A DNA stretch of 64,000 nucleotides. Source: Anodontia alba (lineage: Eukaryota > Mollusca > Bivalvia > Lucinida > Lucinidae). The translations under genes were made by a program, and so were the position numbers. Below are positions 45,201 to 45,643 of this stretch, piece after piece (positions within the stretch are counted from its first letter, which is position 1; the number at the start of each line of letters is the position of its first letter). Where the stretch lies: positions 21,128,195 to 21,192,194 of the forward strand of contig OZ024831.1 of NCBI GenBank assembly GCA_964016985.1, given 5' to 3'. A model generated the notes under the pieces. The model was not told where the DNA came from, did not search any database, and saw only the letters and a list, made by a program, of their open reading frames with translations.

Positions 45201-45643
45201 GGTATAATTCAGCTGCTGACAGAATGAAGATATTTTTTGCATATTCTTCCAGCAAAAAAAAGATTGGACTTTTCCATCTTAGTGTCTGCATTGGAGACGA
45301 TAAACGTGAAATGTCAAAACCGTTATCCGGGAAAATATTTTAAATTGTCAAACTGTGTTCAAACTTTAGGTCAGGTATGGTAAGGAGCTAAGATGTCTAA
45401 ATATTTAGGGAAAATACGGTGTGCAGCAGCCGCTACAAAATTAAATACTAAACTCTTAAAGCGCAAACTGTCTTGTCGGGGAACTGTCAGATCCCAGTGA
45501 TCCGGTCCAGTCTGGGAATTTGCAATACCTACCTGCTCATGACAGTTAATACATAAACTTTCGATTTCAGTAACTTCAGGATCATCATCATCAGCGTCAA
45601 TATCTCTGAATAAAACTTTCTTGTTCTCTTCCGAGTCTGTCAT
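7950..45643 (-). CDS. ZPR1: ZPR1 zinc-finger protein (14 coding exons, join)
   Basis: Coding exons, in transcript order on the minus strand: 45643-45533, 39240-39079, 35046-34962, 31287-31217, 25153-25067, 23365-23325, 22733-22652, 22128-22081, 20971-20905, 19826-19666, 15471-15361, 12388-12299, 8852-8784, 8069-7950. Total 1305 bp, 434 residues, close to the ~460 of vertebrate ZPR1. It has two tandem ZPR1 modules, each a C4 zinc finger (C-x2-C-x25-C-x2-C at residues 31/34/60/63 and 237/240/266/269) followed by an alpha/beta domain containing an [14 protein letters not shown] or [10 protein letters not shown] strand. The C-terminus [14 protein letters not shown] is typical of the family. ZPR1 binds eEF1A and assists its folding, and in animals associates with SMN and snRNP biogenesis in the nucleus (established for the family). 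I chose the Met at 45643 because family similarity starts soon after. An in-frame Met at 45715, just after a TAG, would add 24 residues. Confidence 0.97.
8580..8760. mobile_element. Family E MITE, copy 1 (TTAA target)
   Basis: TTAA at 8576-8579 and 8761-8764. Ends CCTTTGCCTTGTTGAA and inverse TTCAGCATGAGAAAGG. Carries CTTCTAATTTCCAGCCAATC and half of the CAGTGCAGATCCAGATCAGT hairpin. Lies in intron 13; its right TTAA ends 19 nt from exon 13, right next to the 5' splice site. Confidence 0.85.
8784..8852 (-). CDS. ZPR1: ZPR1 exon 13 (residues 373-395)
   Basis: Acceptor CATTTTACAG, donor GTATAT. Encodes [23 protein letters not shown], matching the ..FIMDDPAGNSYLQ strand of the second ZPR1 module. 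69 bp, both boundaries phase 0. Foldback MITEs lie within 19-24 nt on both sides. Confidence 0.97.
8876..9067. mobile_element. Family H foldback MITE, copy 2
   Basis: Ends GGTCTAGATAAGG and inverse CCTTATCAAGAGCTATG. The central hairpin is perfect over ACATATGTTGTGGGTACTCA and TTAGAAGTGCCTCA / its complement. Sits in intron 12 with its edge about 20 nt upstream of the exon 13 AG. Confidence 0.9.
9264..9501. mobile_element. Family D foldback MITE, copy 2
   Basis: GGGCCCGGTTGTTCAAAGC and inverse GCTTTGAACAACTGGGCCC. The central hairpin is the same as in copy 1 but with a shortened loop region. In intron 12, 197 bp from H copy 2. Confidence 0.9.
9950..11226 (-). mobile_element. Full-length mariner element, inactivated
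   Basis: TA target duplications at 9948-9949 and 11227-11228. TIRs CGAGGGCGAGTCAATAAAA (left) and the inverse of CGAGGGCAAGTCAATAAGT (right). The 1277-bp length is typical of mariner. The transposase lies on the minus strand, broken by stops and frameshifts. Inserted in ZPR1 intron 12, in the same orientation as the host gene. Confidence 0.93.
9981..11074 (-). pseudogene. mariner transposase pseudogene (DD34D)
   Basis: Starts ATGGCTAGCGATGCAAAAG at 11074 and ends LTQK-stop at 9981. An in-frame TAG falls ten codons in, with another stop after EEMCN near 10829. Frameshifts separate the helix-turn-helix part ([18 protein letters not shown]), the first catalytic block ([18 protein letters not shown]) and the rest (QQDNARVH ... 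[13 protein letters not shown]). The last two Asp residues are separated by 34 residues, the mariner DD34D signature. Not functional as it stands; active relatives could mobilise it in trans. Confidence 0.93.
11250..11330. repeat. Family J/E-like hairpin fragment
   Basis: Contains GGCAAACAGTGCAGACCCAG and, after ATACTGCAG, an imperfect complement ending CACTGTTTGC. Same vocabulary as the hairpins at 12418, 30870, 50919 and 60560. Confidence 0.5.
11385..11912. mobile_element. Large composite foldback element
   Basis: Left arm GGCCAGTAGTCGCATAAGGC ... GAAGTAAATATGT, right arm the inverse (ACATATTTACTTCC ... GCCTTATGAGACTACCAGCC). Inside lies a second palindrome, GGGCAATGCTATTCCCAA / TTGGGAATAGCATTGCCC. 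About 530 bp, intron 12, no coding sequence. Confidence 0.65.
11965..12154. mobile_element. Family H foldback MITE, copy 3
   Basis: CATAGCTCCAGATATGAGGG on the left, inverse CCTTATCTGGAGCTATG on the right. Hairpin ACATTGTGGGTACCCATCAG and complement. Intron 12. Confidence 0.88.
12241..12270 (+). repeat. Poly(A) tract
   Basis: About 30 uninterrupted A residues, i.e. a T-run in the ZPR1 transcript orientation, 29 bp beyond the exon 12 donor. Confidence 0.95.
12299..12388 (-). CDS. ZPR1: ZPR1 exon 12 (residues 343-372)
   Basis: Acceptor GCCTTTTTCAG, donor GTAATC. Encodes [20 protein letters not shown]..., matching the KNPFTLGDSS segment of vertebrate ZPR1. 90 bp, phase 0 at both ends. Confidence 0.96.
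12418..12540. repeat. Family J hairpin repeat
   Basis: Perfect palindrome TGTAGACCCTGATCAGATGC-TGCAAAATGCA-complement, followed by CTGTTTACCACTCATCCAG. Same motif in decayed form at 21090, 24820, 30870, 50919 and 60560. Intron 11. Confidence 0.8.
12663..12992. mobile_element. Family B MITE, copy 1 (TA target)
   Basis: TA flanks. Ends CAGTTGACTCTCACTATCTC and the inverse of CAGTCGACTCTCGTTATCTC. 330 bp, centre hairpin GAAATTGCTCCTAAGGAGCAATTTC. A second copy with the same layout lies at 23392-23722. Ends of this type are common among pogo/Tigger-like non-autonomous elements (inference). Intron 11. Confidence 0.88.
13090..13376 (-). mobile_element. tRNA-derived SINE, decayed
   Basis: On the minus strand the head reads GGGCCAGGCTGCACAGGAG, then GTTGGTAGCC and a B-box-like AAGTTCGAATG. 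The body shares ATGATTTCATGATCAATCTC with 6340. A T-rich stretch at 13080-13110 may be the A-tail in inverse. Intron 11. Confidence 0.5.
13852..14047. mobile_element. Family C MITE, copy 1
   Basis: TA flanks. Left CATTGGAACCTATTTATATG, right inverse of CACCACAACCTTTATAACAC. The centre ATGTATAGAT... is decayed. 196 bp, intron 11. Confidence 0.7.
14340..14577. mobile_element. Family C MITE, copy 2
   Basis: TA flanks, left CACCAAACCACCTTATAACAC, right inverse of CACTTGAACAACTTTATAAG. Central perfect palindrome TATAGATTATATAGAAAAAT-GACCATATATGGTC-complement. Intron 11. Confidence 0.85.
14600..14880 (-). mobile_element. tRNA-derived SINE
   Basis: Minus-strand head AAATCTACTGAGTGGCTGAA (A box) ... 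CAGGGTTCGAATCCTGC (strong B box) at 14800-14880. The rest runs to about 14600, ending in a decayed A/T-rich segment. Intron 11. Exact family not identified. Confidence 0.55.
15004..15353. mobile_element. MITE with A/H/I-type core, abutting exon 11 donor
   Basis: The central palindrome at about 15146-15226 is TTGTTTTGGATATTTTTTAG-AATTGCCTCACTGAGGCAATT-complement. The right end is the inverse of CAGTGAACTCTCATTACAAGG. The flanking TA at 15354-15355 falls within the 5' splice-site region of intron 11 (GTAGTTA). The left end (TA then CAACTAACAAACCTC) is less certain. Confidence 0.5.
15361..15471 (-). CDS. ZPR1: ZPR1 exon 11 (residues 306-342)
   Basis: Acceptor TATTTATAG, donor GTAGTT. Encodes [25 protein letters not shown].., matching SETCSVEIPELEFEL..GKFTTLEGLL of vertebrate ZPR1. 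111 bp, phase 0 at both ends. Confidence 0.97.
15715..15845. repeat. Foldback repeat with GGTATATCGTCGG arms
   Basis: TGAAAATTTTCATTTTGGG-AGGTATATCGTCGG is followed by a partial internal repeat and then the complement ending CCCAAATGAAAATTTTCAT. Intron 10. Not linked to another family here. Confidence 0.6.
15995..16175. mobile_element. Family H foldback MITE, copy 4
   Basis: CATAGCTCTAGATAAGTGC on the left, inverse CTTATCTGGAGCTATG on the right. Hairpin ACATATGTTGTGGAGACTC with complement GAATACCCAGAACATATGT. Intron 10. Confidence 0.85.
16583..18139 (+). mobile_element. Tc1-family transposon, inactivated
   Basis: TIRs TACTGAAAGGAAAAAGAAA at 16583 and its inverse ending about 18139; similarity continues ~17 bp inward (GCAGAGTA..TTTTTTCC). 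The target is TA within an ACATATGTTG site; TA-rich flanks leave an ambiguity of 2 bp. Length ~1.56 kb fits Tc1. The transposase is on the plus strand, opposite to ZPR1, in intron 10. It is more GC-rich than its surroundings, which suggests later arrival than the MITE it split. Confidence 0.93.
16929..17926 (+). pseudogene. Tc1-like transposase pseudogene (DD34E)
   Basis: Reading from [19 protein letters not shown] the paired-like helix-turn-helix is followed by a TAA at 17052-17054 just before [11 protein letters not shown]. The frame then stays open to 17696: RSGRP hook, [12 protein letters not shown] (first Asp), [13 protein letters not shown] glycine-rich block, [10 protein letters not shown] (second Asp). 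A frameshift near 17680 moves the end into another frame: [20 protein letters not shown] with the catalytic Glu, running to TGA at 17924-17926. After allowing for the shift, Asp and Glu are 34 residues apart (DD34E). One stop and one frameshift: a recently dead copy. Confidence 0.93.
18260..19110. repeat. Degenerate tandem repeats (CCCCGCCACTATCG / GGCAGATAACTCTGTC)
   Basis: At least four imperfect units of about 170-190 bp share ACTCTGTCAAAAATTGA, CCATTAGCAATCCCAAACCA, CACAATATCAATGCACATA, AGTTTGGTGAAAATCC and CAAGTTATTGTCCAGAAAC. The same family returns at 62500-62930. Ends in a GACAGACGGATGGAC-rich stretch. Non-coding. Confidence 0.8.
19136..19292. repeat. Foldback repeat with GAGTCTACTC arms
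   Basis: CTCTTCTGAAAAGGAGTCTA ... inverse TAGAGTAGACCCCTTTTC, plus GAGAGGCAACCTATC related to 7300-7340. Intron 10. Confidence 0.5.
19332..19573. mobile_element. Family D foldback MITE, copy 3
   Basis: GGACCCAGTTGTTCCAAGTG left, inverse TTTTGAACAACTGGGC right. Central hairpin TGAGTAGCTTTTGCA-AATGCAAAAGCTACTCA. Its right edge is about 90 bp from the exon 10 donor. Confidence 0.88.
19666..19826 (-). CDS. ZPR1: ZPR1 exon 10 (second half of zinc finger 2, residues 252-305)
   Basis: Acceptor CTCCTGTTAG (U12-type intron upstream), donor GTATTC. The first two bases complete the Asp codon, then [20 protein letters not shown] (Cys 266 and 269), [16 protein letters not shown] and TDLSRDVLK. Very close to vertebrate ZPR1. 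161 bp. Confidence 0.98.
19965..20262. repeat. Interspersed repeat, copy 1 (GTTGGGGTTTAACGACA)
   Basis: Starts near TTGTTGGGGTTTAACGACAT, has an AG-rich middle (GAAGAGATAGTAGA), then CCTGCTACAAGGATAGCAGG and ATATCAGTTGGATGCCCCGG. Clear homologue at 59563-59830. Probably a SINE or MITE, but I see no certain Pol III boxes or inverted ends. Located in the U12 intron 9. Confidence 0.75.
20445..20888. mobile_element. Family G cluster (several nested or decayed copies)
   Basis: Repeated TTAACCTT..ACTCTGGGCAAATT, ACAATTTGCATGAAATGTCA and GAAAATAGGCTGTGACC with complementary arms, ending TTTTTACCCAGTATGCTAAACCTTAAA. At least two copies overlap. The right end stops about 17 nt from the U12 5' splice site of intron 9. 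Confidence 0.65.
20905..20971 (-). CDS. ZPR1: ZPR1 exon 9 (first half of zinc finger 2, residues 230-252)
   Basis: Acceptor CTCATTTCAG, U12 donor GTATCCTTT. Encodes [22 protein letters not shown] plus the first base of Asp. Cys 237 and 240 start the second C4 zinc finger. 67 bp. Confidence 0.98.
21225..21520. mobile_element. Family G-related foldback repeat
   Basis: AATAGGCTTCAAAATTCCATGC and AATAGACTTTGACATTCCATGC arms with AATTGTCTCCTAAGGAGA and an opposing GATAATTTGCAGGG. Ends TTTATTTACCCAGTGTGGAA. Intron 8; partly tandem. Confidence 0.55.
21521..22080 (-). other. Rest of ZPR1 intron 8, nothing recognised
   Basis: AT-rich; no further element with defined ends seen. Confidence 0.5.
22081..22128 (-). 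CDS. ZPR1: ZPR1 exon 8 (acidic linker, residues 214-229)
   Basis: Acceptor CTTGTTTTCCAG, donor GTAATG. Encodes [16 protein letters not shown], the acidic linker between the two ZPR1 modules (vertebrates have a similarly acidic, poorly conserved stretch here). 48 bp, symmetric phase 0, so skipping would keep the frame. Confidence 0.93.
22129..22651 (-). other. ZPR1 intron 7, nothing recognised
   Basis: GT-AG intron of 523 bp (donor GTAAGT). No element with clear ends recognised. Confidence 0.6.
22652..22733 (-). CDS. ZPR1: ZPR1 exon 7 (residues 186-213)
   Basis: The first base T completes the Pro codon, then [27 protein letters not shown], matching ENPHAP..ITHYNRTRQQEEMLGL of vertebrate ZPR1. 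Acceptor CCAAC (U12 AT-AC intron), donor GTAAGT. 82 bp. Confidence 0.98.
22734..23324 (-). other. ZPR1: U12-type AT-AC intron (ZPR1 intron 6)
   Basis: On the minus strand the intron begins ATATCCTTT (23324 down) and ends TTTTCCAAC (22734). A branch-site match GCCTTAACT lies at 22742-22750, about 10 nt from the AC end. Removing it joins AAT CC to T CAT GCC, giving the conserved ENPHAP motif exactly. Reading through the exon 6 end instead meets TGA after six codons, and no GT donor fits. 591 bp, phase 2. Confidence 0.95.
23325..23365 (-). CDS. ZPR1: ZPR1 exon 6 (residues 173-186)
   Basis: Acceptor TTTACTTTCAG, AT-AC donor ATATCCTTT. Encodes [13 protein letters not shown] plus two bases of Pro. 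Only 41 bp. Matches [15 protein letters not shown] of vertebrate ZPR1. Confidence 0.98.
23392..23722. mobile_element. Family B MITE, copy 2 (26 bp from exon 6 acceptor)
   Basis: TA flanks, ends CAGTTGACTCTCGTTATCTC and inverse CAGTCGACTCTCGTTATCTC. Centre GAAATTGCTCCTAAGGAGCAATTTC. 331 bp in intron 5. Its near edge is 26 bp upstream of the exon 6 splice acceptor, so the branch site of intron 5 probably lies within or at the edge of the element. Confidence 0.9.
23817..23935. mobile_element. Family H MITE fragment
   Basis: TCTCCATGAAAACATATGTT GTGGGACTCATTAGAAG and complementary half with deletions. Outer ends not recognised. Intron 5. Confidence 0.65.
23936..25066 (-). other. Rest of ZPR1 intron 5
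   Basis: Mostly unrecognised. Near 24820-24890 there is a decayed family J hairpin (GTGGCAAACTGTGTAGTCCC) and near 25031 a T-run. Confidence 0.45.
25067..25153 (-). CDS. ZPR1: ZPR1 exon 5 (residues 144-172)
   Basis: Acceptor AATTTCAG, donor GTAAGT. Encodes [29 protein letters not shown], matching [20 protein letters not shown] of vertebrate ZPR1. 87 bp, phase 0. Confidence 0.97.
25320..26005 (+). repeat. Degenerate ~155-bp tandem repeats, block 1
   Basis: Units share TTGTCATTCTTGTATG, CCTGTTCTACATTTCTACCA, CAAAATATTCCAAAGGGTAT, GTTACAGAG.GGACA and GGGAGATAACTCCAAAAGTA. About four units. Same family at 28880-29335 and 32070-33490, all in ZPR1 introns 3 and 4. Confidence 0.85.
26006..27950 (-). 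other. ZPR1 intron 4 middle, no gene recognised
   Basis: Contains TTCCCTAAAAGT repeats near 26070-26170, a GT/G-rich run at 26938-26990 and otherwise AT-rich sequence. Open frames on both strands around 26750-27190 overlap low-complexity DNA and show no domain. Confidence 0.45.
27960..28045 (-). mobile_element. tRNA-like sequence (SINE head remnant)
   Basis: Minus strand: GGTGGCTGTGATAGTC resembles an A box. A GGAACTGAAAAGC anticodon-arm-like stretch with GAA follows, then GAGTTCAAACCCAG as B box. The stems are imperfect. Probably a tRNA-derived SINE fragment rather than a tRNA gene. Confidence 0.35.
28046..28835 (-). other. ZPR1 intron 4, no feature recognised
   Basis: AT-rich with T- and A-runs; nothing supported. 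Confidence 0.4.
28838..28882. repeat. GC-rich double hairpin
   Basis: GCGTGCTTCGCACGC followed by GGGCCCTTTCGGCCC and a third CTTTGCACG arm, in an otherwise AT-rich intron. Marks the left edge of the tandem repeats at 28880. Confidence 0.6.
28883..29335 (+). repeat. Degenerate ~150-bp tandem repeats, block 2
   Basis: About three units of the family at 25320-26005, with ATTCCAAAGGGTATT, GGAGATAACTCCAAAA and CATCCTGTTYTACATTTCTA. Non-coding. Confidence 0.85.
29394..29573. mobile_element. Family E MITE, copy 2
   Basis: GTCCTGCTGAACCTGGATAT on the left; AGAAGTGGGTGTGGCATCTT and inverse TTCAGCATAAGGG then TTAA on the right. Left TTAA decayed (TAACCCTA). Intron 4. Confidence 0.75.
29603..29970. 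mobile_element. Family H MITE split by a SINE
   Basis: Left part CATACTTTATGGG..ACTCTAATGAGTACCCACAACATA, right part ACTCACAACATAAGTTTTCATG..AGAAAATATTTATCTAGCTAT. The SINE at 29692-29903 sits between two 12-bp copies of AC(C/T)CACAACATA. Confidence 0.65.
29692..29903 (-). mobile_element. tRNA-derived SINE S, copy 1
   Basis: Minus-strand head CGAGCCCTGTAGCCTAGTGG (A box) and GTGGTTTGAGCCTCACTC (B box). The body includes AAGCCAAGTTCTGCTTACGG and GGTTTTTCCCTGGGTTCTCC, the tail ATGGGCCATAAAACCCAAA. Flanked by a 12-bp target duplication (29680-29691 and 29904-29915, one mismatch). Same family at 33689-33917. Confidence 0.85.
29971..30446 (-). other. ZPR1 intron 4, weak hairpin remnants only
   Basis: A decayed J-type segment (CAAACAGTGGAGACTCC) near 30182; otherwise nothing recognised. 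Confidence 0.4.
30448..30646. mobile_element. Family E MITE, copy 3
   Basis: CCCTTGTCCTGCTGAACCCG left, inverse TTCAGCATGACAAGGG then TTAA right; left target reads ATAA. Central hairpin ATCAGTTGGCTTCTGAAGAAGCCAACTGAT. Intron 4. Confidence 0.88.
30860..30970. repeat. Family J hairpin repeat, decayed
   Basis: AGCAAACAGTGTAAACCCTG ... GATCTGGGTCTACATAGTTC arms around a degenerate ATGCTGGATTCTG centre. Intron 4. Confidence 0.5.
31217..31287 (-). CDS. ZPR1: ZPR1 exon 4 (residues 120-143)
   Basis: Acceptor CATTTATTTTCAG, donor GTAAAT. CG completes the Ala codon, then [23 protein letters not shown], matching [24 protein letters not shown] of vertebrate ZPR1. 71 bp. Confidence 0.97.
31303..31528. 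mobile_element. Family C MITE, copy 3 (15 bp from exon 4 acceptor)
   Basis: TA flanks. CACTTCAACCTCTTTATAC left, inverse of CACCACAATCTCTTTATAAC right. Long perfect central palindrome around TATAGATTATATTGAAAAAT GACCATAAATGGTC. Its edge lies 15 nt upstream of exon 4, leaving only CATTTATTTTCAG outside it. Confidence 0.92.
31726..31969. mobile_element. Family D foldback MITE, copy 4
   Basis: GGGCCCAGTTGTTCAAAGC left, inverse GCTTTAAACAACTGGGCCC right. Core AAATGTGAGTAGCTTTTGCA-complement. Intron 3, almost the same sequence as copy 1. Confidence 0.92.
32070..33490 (+). repeat. Degenerate ~150-bp tandem repeats, block 3 (about nine units)
   Basis: Largest block of the family. Units carry GTTGTCATTCTTGTATGCGA, CATGTCGTCTGGTCCTGTTC, TACATTTCTACCAAGTATCA, ATTCCAAAGGGTCTTTGACT and GGGAGATAA.GCCAAAAGTA. 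Several short frames are open because unit lengths often keep phase; stops interrupt all of them. Intron 3. Confidence 0.9.
33689..33917 (-). mobile_element. tRNA-derived SINE S, copy 2, with perfect target duplication
   Basis: Flanked by identical 14-bp ACAATTTCAAAGAA (33675-33688 and 33918-33931). Minus-strand order: head GGGCCCCCGTAGCCTAGTGG, anticodon-like ACTCTTAATCC, B box GTGGTTCGAGCCTCGC, body CTGCTTACGGATGGTCAGG, tail CGTAAAACCCAAATCAAAAAA. Fits LINE-mediated retroposition (inference). Intron 3. Confidence 0.92.
34081..34170 (+). repeat. C-rich short direct repeats (GGACAAAATCCCCC)
   Basis: Three copies of GGACAAAATCCYCC with a C-run between the first two. Intron 3. Confidence 0.75.
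34247..34441. mobile_element. Family H foldback MITE, copy 6
   Basis: CATAGCTGCAGATAAGTGGG left, inverse CATTATCTGAAGCTATG right; shoulders TATTTTTCTTATTTCTC. Core decayed (ATATGCTTGGGGATCTTGTTAG). Intron 3. Confidence 0.8.
34534..34889. mobile_element. Family H MITE, dimeric copy
   Basis: CATAGCGCCAGATAAGGCG left end, then two hairpin cores in tandem (around 34600-34740 and 34760-34840), right end TCTTACCTGGAACTA. Looks like a duplication of the core inside one pair of ends. Intron 3. Confidence 0.7.
34962..35046 (-). CDS. ZPR1: ZPR1 exon 3 (residues 92-119)
   Basis: Acceptor AATATTTGTAG, donor GTAAGG. Encodes [28 protein letters not shown] plus one base, matching [25 protein letters not shown] of vertebrate ZPR1. 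85 bp. Confidence 0.97.
35194..35386. mobile_element. Family E MITE, copy 4 (intact TTAA pair)
   Basis: TTAA at 35190-35193 and 35387-35390. CCCTTGCCTTGCTGAAT left, inverse TTCAGCAAGAGAAGGG right. Perfect hairpin CCAGATCAGTTGGCTTCAGAAGCCAACTGATCTGG. Intron 2. Confidence 0.9.
35391..36595 (-). other. ZPR1 intron 2, no gene; two G-rich tracts
   Basis: Plus strand is G-rich at 35640-35770 (GGGGTAGGGAGAGAGGGGGC) and 36296-36470 (GTGGGGGGAGGGGGGTAATG). Both could form G-quadruplexes on the plus strand; the ZPR1 transcript would carry the C-rich strand. The open frames they produce are low complexity. Confidence 0.6.
36598..36705. mobile_element. Family H half-element
   Basis: Only the right half: GGTGCTTCTAATGAGTACCC to GCATCTTATCAAGAGCTATG. 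Intron 2. Confidence 0.75.
36799..37063. mobile_element. Family G MITE, copy 2 (TTAA target)
   Basis: TTAA at 36795-36798 and 37064-37067. CACTTTGCATGCTGGGTAA left, inverse of CACTTACCATGCTATGGGC right. Palindromic core TCTTATTTTTACTAGAAAAC and AATTGTCTTCTAAGAAGACAATT. 265 bp, intron 2. Confidence 0.88.
37182..37410 (-). repeat. Interspersed repeat, inverted partner of 3594-3787
   Basis: Reverse complement of 3594-3787 with a ~34-bp tandem duplication of CTAATAAATTGATATATGGT at 37228-37290. Intron 2. Confidence 0.8.
37411..38010. repeat. Family K direct repeats (two units)
   Basis: Units share TAAATCCTGTACATTCAAGA, GTGTAGATTCTGA..GCC..TCATCTGGATCTACACTG hairpin, TTTGCACAGGTATATGTTTT GGTCTGCCAGGCTGA and ACTACATCAGCTTGACTTTC. 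A third unit lies at 38540-39065. Intron 2. Confidence 0.75.
38208..38405. mobile_element. Family F MITE, copy 2
   Basis: TTAA at 38204; decayed TTCAA on the right. Core TTGACATTTCATGTGAATTG TCTGCCTAGCAGACAATTC. Ends CCGTAAAGC and inverse TTAGTGCTTAAAGGG. Intron 2. Confidence 0.75.
38540..39065. repeat. Family K unit 3, interrupted by a family I element
   Basis: Third K unit (TGTACATTCAAGAGTTAAAC ... TCTGCCAGGCTGAAAGGGTTAA). Split at about 38646/38931 by family I copy 1. Its end lies 13 nt from the exon 2 5' splice site. Confidence 0.7.
38647..38930. mobile_element. Family I MITE, copy 1
   Basis: CATCACGAAAACATGCCCAT left, inverse of CATTACGAAAACACGCCCAT right. AAACCCACTTGTATAC / ACTGGGGTTTACAGGGG inner arms, core ACAGATTGTAGGTACTTGTTAG and complement. 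Inserted in K unit 3, intron 2. Confidence 0.85.
39079..39240 (-). CDS. ZPR1: ZPR1 exon 2 (second half of zinc finger 1, residues 38-91)
   Basis: Acceptor ATTTTATTTCCAG, donor GTATTA. Encodes [26 protein letters not shown] (Cys 60 and 63), then [20 protein letters not shown]. Nearly identical to vertebrate ZPR1 over this block. 162 bp, phase 0 both ends. Confidence 0.98.
39618..39832. mobile_element. Family E MITE, copy 5
   Basis: TTAA at 39614, right TTAA decayed. CCCTTGTCCTTCTGAACCCG, hairpin CAGATCAGTTGGCTTCTTCAGAAGCCAACTGATC, inverse GCAGGACAAGGG. Intron 1. Confidence 0.88.
39866..40057. mobile_element. Family H foldback MITE, decayed
   Basis: CGTAGCTC..AAGGCTTACTTTT, TTTTCTTATTTCTCCAC, partial core CTTCTAATGATTACCC, and right end TCTTATCTGAAACTATG. 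Intron 1. Confidence 0.65.
40273..40490. mobile_element. Family C MITE, copy 4
   Basis: TA flanks. CACATTAACCTCTTTATAAC left, inverse of CACCACAACCTCTTTATAAC right. Core ATGTATAGATTATAT..ATAATCTATACAT-like, partly decayed. Only 7 bp separate it from the next family E element. Confidence 0.88.
40498..40701. mobile_element. Family E MITE, copy 6
   Basis: TTAA at 40494-40497 and 40702-40705. CCCTTGTCCTGCTGAACCCG left, inverse TTCAGCAGGACAATAG right. Hairpin AGATCAGTTGGCTTCTGAACAAGCCAACTGATCT. Intron 1. Confidence 0.9.
40706..41180 (-). other. ZPR1 intron 1, nothing recognised
   Basis: No defined element, RNA gene or exon. A short GGTTAGGGTTAGG stretch near 40738 resembles telomere-type repeats but is only two units. 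Confidence 0.4.
41187..41568. mobile_element. Family A MITE, copy 3 (diverged)
   Basis: TA flanks. CAATCGAACCTTATTGGGTC left, inverse of AAGTCAGACCTTGATGGCTC right. GGCTCAAACAAATTTGCCTG shoulder; the core palindrome is largely lost. Intron 1. Confidence 0.7.
41876..42067. mobile_element. Family H foldback MITE, copy 8
   Basis: CATAGGTCCAGATAAGGGAG left, inverse CCTTAACTAGTGCTATG right. Long clean hairpin ACATATGTTGTGGGTACTCA TTAGAAGCGCCTTGG and complement. Intron 1. Confidence 0.9.
42068..42404 (-). other. ZPR1 intron 1 gap, nothing recognised
   Basis: Short GATACCTCTATGAT duplications at 42180-42215; otherwise plain. Confidence 0.4.
42405..42824 (-). pseudogene. Non-LTR retrotransposon reverse-transcriptase 3' fragment
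   Basis: Open minus-strand frame of 139 residues holding the C-terminal part of a jockey/CR1-type LINE ORF2: [51 protein letters not shown], then [20 protein letters not shown] and the ending [20 protein letters not shown]. The catalytic part is absent (5'-truncated insertion). Sits in intron 1 in the same orientation as ZPR1. Confidence 0.9.
42864..42936 (-). tRNA. tRNA-Ala(UGC)-like sequence, copy A
   Basis: Minus strand, 73 nt: acceptor GCTCGGT/ATTGGGC (wobble pairs), A box TTAGCTCAGTTGG, anticodon loop CTTGCAA (TGC), T arm GCAGG-TTCGAGT-CCAGC, then ACACTTTTTCC with a T-run terminator. Lacks the G3:U70 pair that marks genuine tRNA-Ala, and has a mismatch at the base of the anticodon stem, so function is uncertain. 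Confidence 0.5.
43102..43173 (-). pseudogene. tRNA-Ala-like pseudogene, copy B
   Basis: Same flanks and TGC anticodon loop as copies A, C and D, but the 5' acceptor strand is replaced by ACATTTG-type sequence that cannot pair with ATCCAGC. Confidence 0.55.
43285..43356 (+). tRNA. tRNA-Ala(UGC)-like sequence, copy C
   Basis: Plus strand, 72 nt: GCCCGAT/ATTGGGC acceptor stem, TTAGCTAGTTGG (one base lost from the D stem), loop CTTGCAA, GGTTTGAGTCC B box, T-run after ACACTTTTTCC. Probably a pseudogene because of the D-stem deletion. Confidence 0.45.
43501..43573 (+). tRNA. tRNA-Ala(UGC)-like sequence, copy D
   Basis: 73 nt with all arms: GCCTGAT/ATCGGGC acceptor (one wobble), D arm GCTC-AGCTGGTA-GAGC, anticodon loop CTTGCAA (TGC), T arm GCGGG-TTCGAGT-CCTGC. 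Two mismatches in the anticodon stem (CCTGA/GCTGG). Good A and B boxes and a TTTTT terminator. C3-G70 rather than G3-U70 argues against normal alanine charging. About 60 bp upstream and 20 bp downstream are conserved with the other copies. Confidence 0.5.
43804..44650. mobile_element. Foldback element with GACAGTTCCCCRACA iterons
   Basis: Left arm has four close copies of GACAGTTCCCCxACA (43804, 43831, 43853, 43878) plus a fifth weaker one at 43975. Right arm has two inverted copies (about 44604 and 44626). Inner arms GTCAAATAACCTGTGACTGA and complement TCAGTTACAGGTCATTTGAC, then TAATTATAATxxxTAATTAT. A further inverted copy at 45473-45489 may mark the true right end. No coding sequence. Intron 1, close to exon 1. 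Confidence 0.7.
44236..44340 (+). repeat. 52-bp tandem duplication
   Basis: GCATCCGCACAGTCTGACCAG followed by GCCTTTTTTGTTCGCTGCTT GGATAGTA, twice in tandem with two substitutions. Inside the foldback element above. Confidence 0.85.
44651..45532 (-). other. 5' end of ZPR1 intron 1
   Basis: Holds short ACCGAAATC repeats (44665-44720), family G-like remnants at 44950-45070 and 45200-45345, and the isolated GTCGGGGAACTGTC at 45475. No gene. Confidence 0.5.
45533..45643 (-). CDS. ZPR1: ZPR1 exon 1 (residues 1-37)
   Basis: ATG at 45643, donor GTAGGT at 45532. Encodes an acidic N-terminus ([24 protein letters not shown]) and [13 protein letters not shown] with Cys 31 and 34 of zinc finger 1. EIESLC.NC is strongly conserved in ZPR1. 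The frame is open upstream to an ATG at 45715, preceded by TAG. Confidence 0.95.
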
